From Acetobacteraceae bacterium (GTDB taxonomy: Bacteria; Pseudomonadota; Alphaproteobacteria; Acetobacterales; Acetobacteraceae), in NCBI GenBank assembly GCA_003506895.1, contig DNXO01000023.1, positions 101,932 through 107,126 of the forward strand: DNA of 5,195 nt, written 5' to 3'. Position numbers and translations under genes: made by a program. Below, piece by piece: positions 1-4,774 of the stretch. A model generated the notes under the pieces. That model worked only from the letters and a program-made list of their open reading frames with translations. It was not told where the DNA came from and ran no database searches. Numbering within the stretch: position 1 is the stretch's first letter; every line of letters starts with the position of its first letter.

Positions 1-69
1 GTAGCTCAGGGGTAGAGCACAACCTTGCCAAGGTTGGGGTCGAGGGTTCGAATCCCTTCGCCCGCTCCA
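1..69 (+). tRNA. tRNA-Gly (anticodon GCC), 5' end cut off by the window
   Basis: This is a glycine tRNA lacking only the first six acceptor-stem bases, which lie left of the window. The D arm starts with TAGCTCAG. The anticodon stem pairs CAACC (20-24) with GGTTG (32-36) around the loop TTGCCAA, giving anticodon GCC at 27-29. The T arm carries the GTTCGAATC signature, and the acceptor 3' strand GCCCGC is followed by discriminator T and an encoded CCA at 67-69. Every helix that is visible pairs cleanly, so the gene appears functional. It reads GGC and GGT glycine codons. Confidence 0.96.
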
Positions 70-98
70 GATTTTCTCAATAGAATCAGAGCGATAAG

Positions 99-119
99 AC
101 GGCCCTTCGGGGCCGTTTT
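99..119 (+). terminator. Rho-independent terminator after tRNA-Gly
   Basis: A perfect 7-bp stem pairs ACGGCCC (99-105) with GGGCCGT (110-116), closed by a stable TTCG tetraloop and followed by a short T run ending at 119. It begins 30 bp after the tRNA CCA end, which fits termination of the tRNA transcript. The T run is only four bases long, but the stem is GC-rich. Confidence 0.85.
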
Positions 120-120
120 G

Positions 121-167
121 CTGCTTACATTGCCTGATCGGCAGAAATGTAAGCGCTATGTAAGCAG
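121..167. repeat. Inverted repeat with nested GCTTACA copies
   Basis: The 10-mer CTGCTTACAT (121-130) is exactly inverted as ATGTAAGCAG (158-167). A second partial copy, ATGTAAG (147-153), gives an alternative pairing, and the arms TGCC/GGCA (131-134 and 140-143) nest inside. There is no T run, so it does not look like a terminator. It could be a protein-binding site or a cruciform-forming repeat. The same 7-mer recurs at 239-245 and 262-268. Confidence 0.6.
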
Positions 168-237
168 TTCAGCGAAAACAGGGGGCGGTTCCAGCGTGCT
201 GTGGCGGGGCGGGCAGCGCGCTCGTTCTCGTCCCTGA

Positions 238-270
238 CGCTTACAGTGGGAGCCTGCCGGCGCTTACACT
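238..270 (+). repeat. Direct repeat CGCTTACA(G/C)T, two copies 23 bp apart
   Basis: CGCTTACAGT (238-247) and CGCTTACACT (261-270) match at 9 of 10 positions. The offset of 23 bp is about two helical turns, which is typical of sites bound by one protein on the same DNA face. The second copy overlaps the 5' end of the tRNA-Arg-like remnant. No function can be assigned from sequence alone. Confidence 0.5.
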
Positions 271-339
271 CAATCGCATACATTGACCGTTGCCCTCCGA
301 AGGTGGAGGCCACACGTTCGAATCGCGTCGGGTGCGCCG
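260..339 (+). pseudogene. Degenerate tRNA-Arg(CCG)-like remnant
   Basis: The 3' half strongly resembles tRNA-Arg(CCG). Around a CTCCGAA loop (295-301, anticodon CCG at 297-299) lie TTGCC and GGTGG, which now pair mostly through G-U wobbles. A T arm follows, with the standard TTCGAAT loop (317-323) and one mismatch in its stem, and then the acceptor strand CGGGTGC (329-335). The terminal triplet reads CCG instead of CCA. The 5' half is much worse: GCGCTTA can serve as a wobble-rich acceptor strand, but the D stem has mismatches and the D region is about three bases too long. It is either a decayed tRNA gene or a 3'-half copy left by an element that integrates at tRNA-Arg. It is unlikely to be a working tRNA. 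Confidence 0.6.
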
Positions 340-560
340 GGGAAGACAAAAGAGAGACTTTTCTCAGTGGTTCGTTTGCCTTAGAAACCCTTTGAAAATA
401 GCAAGTTATTAGCCGTGCATGGCGAATGTTGTCGCTCTTGTTGCCTCCTCGCAAACGGGAGAGTCTGGAACGTCTGGGGTTGACCCAACTACAACAAAAG
501 CAAGACAGACCCAAAGTTCAGAGCAATTTCACAGGTTTCCGCGACAAAGCCGTCTGGAGC
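340..560. other. Non-coding stretch with no recognisable feature
   Basis: Both strands were read here. Short open frames exist, but none has a ribosome binding site, a recognisable protein pattern or a plausible length. No clear terminator hairpin with a T run was found for the minus-strand gene that ends nearby at 561 or 608. The stretch separates the tRNA-Arg remnant from the membrane-protein gene. Confidence 0.5.
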
Positions 561-607
561 CTATAACAAGACGGTCAGCAGTTTCTTCGAAATATCCTCC
601 AATGGTA
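561..607 (-). pseudogene. Out-of-frame C-terminal tail of the membrane protein
   Basis: In the adjacent minus-strand frame, the sequence directly beyond the frameshift reads as a plausible continuation of the membrane protein: LLLTVIPLED, then ISKKLLTVLL, then TAG at 561-563. This tail is hydrophobic then amphipathic and, from memory of the family, resembles the usual ending with PLEEL followed by K/L-rich residues. The annotated frame instead ends abruptly as APCCSP. The shift maps to the five-C run on the minus strand opposite 623-627. Confidence 0.7.
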
Positions 608-1645
608 TCACGGTGAGCAGCAGGGGGCGAGCGGTATCAGTGTCGCAACCGCGAGGCGCAGGACCACTTCCCTCGTTATGAGAGTCACCCGAAAGGTGCG
701 AACGACTTCATAGCTGTTCGCCATACCCGCAAGCGACTGGATGTCTGGGCTGCCAATGAGCGGCTCCCCAGTGGGGGCCGCACCACGTACCCATTTGGGG
801 TCGAACTCGCGCACATAACGCGCAACGAAAATCCCGTATTCACGGCGGCCCTCTTGCCGAGCCCGCACGAGTTGGGGCGTAAACGCCAGTGTTGGCAGGA
901 GAGTCACAGTGAGCACGAGGGCAATCATCACCGCAGTTTCTAGGGTAAAGTCTGTCAAGACTTTGCCGCCCGAGAAGATCCGCGTCGCGATGTAGCCCGA
1001 AAGCAAGGCTCCGTGCGCGGCGGCGAATACCGTCAAGGCTCGGGTCGTTTCGGAGACAAAGCTGAAACCTCCTGTGCGATCTGGATGGGTCGGCGTCAGG
1101 CTCAAATGAATCCGCGAAACTTGCCAGAGGAAACGCGCCCCAATGAACAGCCGGAAATACCAACCGCATAGAATGAATTGGAAGATCGGCAGGCTTACGA
1201 AGGTGTAATATATACCAGCGAGCGAGAGTTGGGAACCGTCTGCGTTTGGTGTCGCACACCACGTTGTGTTGTCCAGTGCGACGAATCGCCACCAGACGAC
1301 CAAGATGCCCAGTCCATACACAAAGGCAACCAACATAAACTCGGCGATCACGAATTCGCTCAACTTCGATGCCGCGCACAGTGCCTTCTCGAATGTCGAT
1401 CGCGTGTCCCCTGGGATTATGTTTCGTTCCAGGAACTCCGGCAAGGGTTGGCCGAAACGCCGCTCCGCCATCATCTCTGCAGCCGCCAATAGCGGCAGCG
1501 CCAACAGCAGCCGCGCGTGCGTTTCAAAATCCATCAGGAATGGCAATGCCGTCACGGAGCCAAACGCCTGACGCTTCAAAAGGGAGAGCAGAAGCAGCGA
1601 CCCTCCGGCGAACAGCGAATGAGCACTAAAATCAGGGTCGATCAC
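608..1645 (-). CDS. Multi-pass membrane protein of unknown function, frameshifted near its 3' end
   Basis: The product is an integral inner-membrane protein of no known function; I recall similar hypothetical proteins from Rhizobiales. From the GTG at 1645 it has 345 residues. Hydrophobic segments lie near residues 12-29, 45-58, 98-119, 143-166, 202-221 and 233-256, with another beginning near 328. Conserved-looking stretches include FLWQVSRI, THPDRTGG, YVREFDPKWVRG and GSPDIQSLA. GTG at 1645 was chosen because GAGAGG lies 13 nt upstream; the frame is open back to a TTG at 1768, which has no ribosome binding site. The annotated stop at 608 interrupts the last helix. Adding one base to the C run opposite 623-627 restores a tail containing TVIPLEDISKKLL and a stop at 561. 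The gene lies downstream of the rhodanese in the same orientation. The reading frame is well supported; function is unknown. Confidence 0.75.
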   Translation of the reverse strand: MIDPDFSAHSLFAGGSLLLLSLLKRQAFGSVTALPFLMDFETHARLLLALPLLAAAEMMAERRFGQPLPEFLERNIIPGDTRSTFEKALCAASKLSEFVIAEFMLVAFVYGLGILVVWWRFVALDNTTWCATPNADGSQLSLAGIYYTFVSLPIFQFILCGWYFRLFIGARFLWQVSRIHLSLTPTHPDRTGGFSFVSETTRALTVFAAAHGALLSGYIATRIFSGGKVLTDFTLETAVMIALVLTVTLLPTLAFTPQLVRARQEGRREYGIFVARYVREFDPKWVRGAAPTGEPLIGSPDIQSLAGMANSYEVVRTFRVTLITREVVLRLAVATLIPLAPCCSP

Positions 1646-1790
1646 GGATCGGGATTCGCCTCTCGATGTATCAGTAGGGCGGAACTTCAGGGCCCCAAAT
1701 GTCAGATCACGATCCCCCTGAGACCTTCGCAAACGTATGCGCTTGGTGGCACCCCCACCGGCCTTCAACCGGTCGCAAGCTTGAATTACT

Positions 1791-2357
1791 TCAGAGCCGA
1801 TCTGGGAATCCCGCGCTCATCTGCCGGGAAGCGCCTTCCTCAATGATGATCTTTTCGGGATCGATGCTGTACACCCAAGGTGCCGAGTTCTTCCAGCCGT
1901 TCTTCATCCTTTTTCCGTGAAAGACACTATCAGGATCGTCCACCGTGTCTCCCTCGATTCCATCAACAATGTTGTACGCCTTCGTAAACCCGGCTGCGAC
2001 AAGGAGATTGACAGCCATTGCGCCTCGTCCACCTGACCGGCAGGTGACCAGCAATATGTCCGCCGGCTGTGCGATTTCTTTGACCTGTGCGACGAACGCC
2101 GTGTTCAATTGCGGTGCGTACGAGAACGTGCCGGCTCTTTTTTGGTAGCTCACGAAAGCAAAAGGGATATTCCAGGCCGACTCCGGATGGCCGACGAACG
2201 CGAACTCTTCGGGGGTCCGCACGTCGATGACCTTCACCTTGTCGCGCGCGCCCTTCCACATTTCGTAGGCCTGTGCCGCGGTCACGTAAAGACCGAGGAT
2301 CGTCTGCTTCGACTTGTGCAGCTTGCTAACATCGACCCCAGGGACAAAGTTTACCAT
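1791..2357 (-). CDS. Rhodanese-like (sulfurtransferase) domain protein
   Basis: This 188-residue single-domain rhodanese is expected to move sulfane sulfur through a cysteine persulfide, or to act in related thiol chemistry. The domain spans about residues 25-137. Its CH2A-like start is VKVIDVRTPEEF (41-52), and the active-site loop CRSGGRG has the catalytic cysteine at 106 followed by helix AMAVNLLVAAGF. The end NIVDGIEGD (129-137) is typical. A tail from about 138 contains GKRMKNGWKN and APWVYSIDPEKI; I recall a similar tail in a bacterial rhodanese subgroup. No signal peptide is visible, so it is probably cytoplasmic. The ATG at 2357 has only a weak GA-rich upstream sequence (GAGAG). It starts 38 bp after the stop of the exported-protein gene, which supports co-transcription. 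The physiological substrate is not predictable. Confidence 0.9.
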   Translation of the reverse strand: MVNFVPGVDVSKLHKSKQTILGLYVTAAQAYEMWKGARDKVKVIDVRTPEEFAFVGHPESAWNIPFAFVSYQKRAGTFSYAPQLNTAFVAQVKEIAQPADILLVTCRSGGRGAMAVNLLVAAGFTKAYNIVDGIEGDTVDDPDSVFHGKRMKNGWKNSAPWVYSIDPEKIIIEEGASRQMSAGFPDRL

Positions 2358-2395
2358 GATTCAGCTCTCATTCTTCCGTTCATCACTGGCGCTCG

Positions 2396-3073
2396 TTACG
2401 GAAGGTAGTTTGCGCTGGTGTCTGCGCCATAACCGCAACCCTGGTATGTGCAACTCAGATCATCGCGAATGATGGCTGCCCAACCGTCGCTTCGTCCTGT
2501 ATCCAAAGTCAGTTCCTCGGTGAGCACTTTGGTTTCAAATTTCCAGCCTTTCGGCAGGGTCTTCAGCTTCCCGCCCAACTCGTGGAGGTTGTCAGGCACC
2601 AGATTTGGATCGATCGCTTTGGTATATTCCTGCAGGATCCAGATCGGGCCACTGGGCTCGCGTAGGAGATATACCGGCTTGCCTGCGTGAAAGCTCCAGA
2701 CGGTGTTTCGCTGGATCAATGATGGCACATATGCGCTCTGGAATTGAGCAATCATTTCGGCCCCGGTCATGTCGCCAGCCCAGTTCATCCCGACCCCATG
2801 AAAATCGACGGTCTCACCCCCGGCGTAATCCACTTCGTCCATCATCCAAAAGCGACCGCTATTGACCGCGCAACTATCCACTTCCAGCTCGCGTGTCAGA
2901 CGCTCCGGATCAATCTTCTTGTAGTCGTCAGCGCCGACCGGGAGGGATGCTGCCGTATAAACATGAGCGCGCTGCGTCTTTCCGACGCCGACAAAGGCAC
3001 CGAGTCCGCAAAACGCAGCGCCGCGGGTGTTGTTGACATGTACTCTTCGAGTGGGACCTGTTTTCAGTTTCAT
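2396..3073 (-). CDS. Conserved hypothetical protein, probably exported
   Basis: The protein has 225 residues from ATG 3073, chosen because AAGGAA lies about 7 nt upstream. The frame is open a further 64 codons, but that extension is Arg-rich and unconvincing. Residues 1-17 are basic and 18-31 (GAAFCGLGAFVGVG) are weakly hydrophobic, followed by KTQRAH, so a signal peptide cleaved near 36 is possible though not canonical. The rest is soluble and rich in short strand-like segments with many aromatics, including NSGRFWMMDEV (71-81), NTVWSFHAGKPVYLL (123-137), GPIWILQEY (142-150) and LPKGWKFETKVL (173-184). Cysteines lie at 22, 68, 208 and 213. I do not recognise a named domain. The small open frame ending at 3070 overlaps this start as ATGA, and the rhodanese follows 38 bp downstream. 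The gene is well supported; function is unknown. Confidence 0.8.
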   Translation of the reverse strand: MKLKTGPTRRVHVNNTRGAAFCGLGAFVGVGKTQRAHVYTAASLPVGADDYKKIDPERLTRELEVDSCAVNSGRFWMMDEVDYAGGETVDFHGVGMNWAGDMTGAEMIAQFQSAYVPSLIQRNTVWSFHAGKPVYLLREPSGPIWILQEYTKAIDPNLVPDNLHELGGKLKTLPKGWKFETKVLTEELTLDTGRSDGWAAIIRDDLSCTYQGCGYGADTSANYLP

Positions 3074-3198
3074 TTTGCGTTTCCTTCGTTTTCGGCGCGC
3101 TGGCCGGAGAACAACTTGTGACGAACGCGGCGCGCGATTACAACTTCCCCAACATTGGCGTCGACCACGATTCGATGTCCGCTCGACGGCCAGGCCAT
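3070..3198 (-). CDS. Possible small ORF overlapping the next gene's start
   Basis: A 42-codon frame starts at ATG 3198 and ends in a TGA that overlaps the ATG of the exported-protein gene as ATGA, the usual arrangement for translational coupling. The peptide begins MAWPSSGHRIVV and continues with VGEVVIARRVRHKLF before an acidic, polar end. A GGTCGGA sequence lies a few bases upstream as a weak ribosome binding site. An in-frame TGA lies nine codons before the ATG, so it is not the visible end of a long gene. It may be a leader peptide, a remnant of a lost gene or chance. No family is recognised. Confidence 0.3.
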   Translation of the reverse strand: MAWPSSGHRIVVDANVGEVVIARRVRHKLFSGQRAENEGNAK

Positions 3199-3221
3199 CA
3201 ATCCGACCTGTAGCGGACATC
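3174..3221. repeat. 10-bp perfect inverted repeat between cupin and exported-protein genes
   Basis: GATGTCCGCT (3174-3183) is exactly inverted as AGCGGACATC (3212-3221) with 28 bp between. There is no T run, so it is not a simple terminator. Palindromes with a TGTCCGC/GCGGACA core are, as I recall, common between genes in Rhizobiales, so this may be a dispersed palindromic repeat. An operator or mRNA-processing structure is also possible. The start of the possible small ORF lies between the arms. Confidence 0.55.
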
Positions 3222-3335
3222 ACCAGAGCCATCCGATAATCGAGCCTTGACGTTTCGGTGTTCACCTCCAGCCTCAGGCCCTGGCAGGACCGTACGGCTC
3301 TCAGCGAGACGCCTCCATCGCGATTCCCCGGCTAC

Positions 3336-3728
3336 TCACTTATTTTTTGCAGAATGCTCATGTATTATCTTCGCTTGGGCTGCCAACCCACCAGCTGTGC
3401 TAAACTGGATAATTTCCGCCCCCTCCTCCGAGATGAAGTTGTGTGGAGCCGGCCAGAAGCACACTTCCCCAGCTCGGCAAATGTCGACTGTGCCATCAAG
3501 GTAAATAACCCTCAACGTGCCTTTTAAGACGTAAGCCCAATGTTCAACACCGCACAGATCGTGCGGGAGTCCCTTTCCTTTCAGAATGTCCGTGAAGTCA
3601 GTACCTGGGGCAAAGACGTGGTAGGCGCACTGCATGCCACCCCAATTCTCCTCCCAGATTTTTAGACCAGGGGTATTCTGCGTGACGACGTCGTCTACTG
3701 GAATCATCTCCATTAATTTCTTATGCAT
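3336..3728 (-). CDS. Small cupin-fold protein
   Basis: The product is a 130-residue single-domain cupin, a beta-barrel family of small metal-binding enzymes or ligand-binding proteins. Motif 1 is represented by VEHWAYVLKGTLRV (61-74), followed by YLDGTVDICRAGEVCFWPAPHNF (split as YLDGTVDI at 76-83 and CRAGEVCFWPAPHNF at 84-98), which covers the glycine turn and motif 2. The usual HxH plus Glu metal site is reduced: H63 and H96 are present, but the second motif-1 histidine and the standard glutamate are not in place. E62, H56 or C59 could substitute, or the protein may not bind metal. There is no signal peptide. ATG 3728 has a strong AAGGAGA about 8 nt upstream. It is the gene nearest the IS21 end, heads the co-oriented set, and is separated from the next gene by 262 bp. 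Substrate unknown. Confidence 0.87.
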   Translation of the reverse strand: MHKKLMEMIPVDDVVTQNTPGLKIWEENWGGMQCAYHVFAPGTDFTDILKGKGLPHDLCGVEHWAYVLKGTLRVIYLDGTVDICRAGEVCFWPAPHNFISEEGAEIIQFSTAGGLAAQAKIIHEHSAKNK

Positions 3729-3913
3729 TTGATTTCTCCTTCATGTTTACAAAACGGGTCAAATTCAAGCCTTCGCACTCTTGAAGAACTTGGTTTGGCC
3801 CAAATCGCAATCCACTAGGCACTATCATCGTCAATCGTCTTTTGACGTCTACCGCTAAGGTCGTCCTTGCTCTCGATCAATATTCGGCTGCTTCCTCGCT
3901 AGCCTCAGGACTA
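3729..3913. promoter_or_regulatory. Intergenic region upstream of the cupin, likely promoter region
   Basis: This 185-bp gap between the cupin start and the IS21 end should hold the promoter of the cupin-led genes unless the insertion displaced it. Candidate elements on the minus strand include TTGACG (complement of 3829-3834), but no convincing -10 follows at 16-18 bp. Two small symmetric sites are visible: TTTGG-C-CCAAA (3794-3804), and TTCAAG/CTTGAA (3764-3769 and 3780-3785) spaced 10 bp. Either could be an operator. Exact promoter positions cannot be fixed. Confidence 0.35.
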
Positions 3914-3917
3914 TGGC

Positions 3918-4033
3918 GCGACAATCTGGGTGGGAACCGCGCGTCAATCTGGATGAGAAGCAGCAGCCGGGCGGGGTGATGATTGACGCTGAGGGCGCGT
4001 TTGGCAAGGGCTGATTGACGCGGAGCGACAATC
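3918..4033. repeat. Multiple short terminal repeats at the IS21 end
   Basis: GCG(A/T)CAATC occurs on the plus strand at 3918-3926, 3941-3949 and 4025-4033, and its inverse GATTGACGC at 3981-3989 and 4013-4021. The first two copies extend to 16 bp (GCGNCAATCTGGNTGN) and lie 23 bp apart. IS21-family ends characteristically carry several short repeats bound by the IstA transposase, so these probably are its binding sites. A related CGTCAATC at 3829-3836 lies outside the inferred boundary. Confidence 0.65.
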
Positions 4034-4050
4034 AGGTTGCGTCGAGCGCA

Positions 4051-4774
4051 TCAATCAGAGGTGTTTTCGAGTTCCTTCGCGGTGACGTGAAGCGGCTTTC
4101 TGCCAGGGCCTCGCTTGCGGTCGAGGGCGGCTTTTCGGCGATAGCTCTCGACGTTCATTTCCAGGATCGTGGCGTGGTGGACGAGACGATCGACCGCGGC
4201 GAGGGTCATCGCCTGATCGGGGAAAATGCGCCACCATTCGCCGAACGGCTGGTTGGCGGTGATGAGCATCGAGCGCCGTTCGTAGCGCGCCGCGATCAGT
4301 TCGAACAGCAGGCTGGTTTCGGCTTGATCCTTGGAGACGTAGGCGATGTCGTCGAGGATGAGCAGATCGTAGCGGTCGAGCTTGGCGACATAGGCTTCGA
4401 GCGCCAGCTCGCGCCGCGCGGTTTGCAGGCGCTGGACGAGATCGGTCGTGCGCGTGAACCGAACGCGCCAGCCGTTTTCGACGAGGGCGAGCCCGATCGC
4501 TGCGCTCAGATGGCTCTTGCCGCCGCCGGGCGGTCCGAACAGCAGGAGGTTGGCTCCGTTGTTGAGCCAGACGTCGCCCGAGGCGAGCGCCATGACTTGC
4601 GCCTTGGAAACCATGGGCACGCTCTCGAAGTCGAAGGAAGCGCGCGGCGGGCCAGCCCTCCTTATCGGACTGCGCGGCGATCTTGGGCCAGATCGCCTTG
4701 ACGCCGGGCAGCCGAAGCTCGTTGAGCAGAAGTTCGACGCGCGCTGCGTCGATGGATGTCGTCGCGCCGTTCAT
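4051..4774 (-). pseudogene. istB: IstB, IS21 transposition helper ATPase, broken by deletion and frameshift
   Basis: IstB is the AAA+ ATPase that assists the IstA transposase in target selection and strand transfer. The N-terminal part is read from ATG 4774 and begins MNGATTSIDAARVELLLNEL, continuing to GWPAARFL near 4640. The rest continues in a different frame from FDFESVPMVSK. This part has Walker A GPPGGGKS, Walker B LLILDDIAY, sensor SMLITANQPFGEWW and the C-terminal DRLVHHATILEM, ending at TGA 4051-4053. The join lies around 4636-4645 at CGCTTCCTTCG. From memory of the family, about 25-35 residues between the N-terminal part and the SFDF stretch are missing. The two pieces total about 244 residues against a usual 250-270 or more. 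An ATG at 4620 leaves a 189-residue frame holding the ATPase core, but it lacks the N-terminal region thought to contact IstA. Confidence 0.87.

Noticed and set aside
125..514. A 129-codon minus-strand open frame
   Set aside because: It runs through the tRNA-Arg-like remnant and the repeats, has no recognisable protein pattern and no ribosome binding site.
340..560. Terminator for the minus-strand genes
   Set aside because: Small hairpins such as GGG-TTGA-CCC exist, but none is followed by a T run on the minus strand.
1178..1846. Several plus-strand open frames opposite the membrane protein gene
   Set aside because: They overlap one another and the well-supported minus-strand gene, and their peptides look like antisense translations.
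1791..2357. Frameshift or truncation in the rhodanese, given damage in neighbouring genes
   Set aside because: The frame is continuous from the start through the active-site loop to the family-like tail, with no break seen.
3074..3265. N-terminal extension of the 225-residue protein to GTG 3265
   Set aside because: The extension is Arg-rich and low in family character, crosses an inverted repeat, and a good AAGGAA site sits before ATG 3073.
3794..3804. TTTGG-C-CCAAA palindrome as a specific regulator site
   Set aside because: It is too short and fits no consensus I could name; it is kept only as a possible operator within the upstream region.
4015..4701. A 228-codon plus-strand open frame
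   Set aside because: It lies entirely opposite istB, has no ribosome binding site and its composition mirrors the complement of a high-GC gene.
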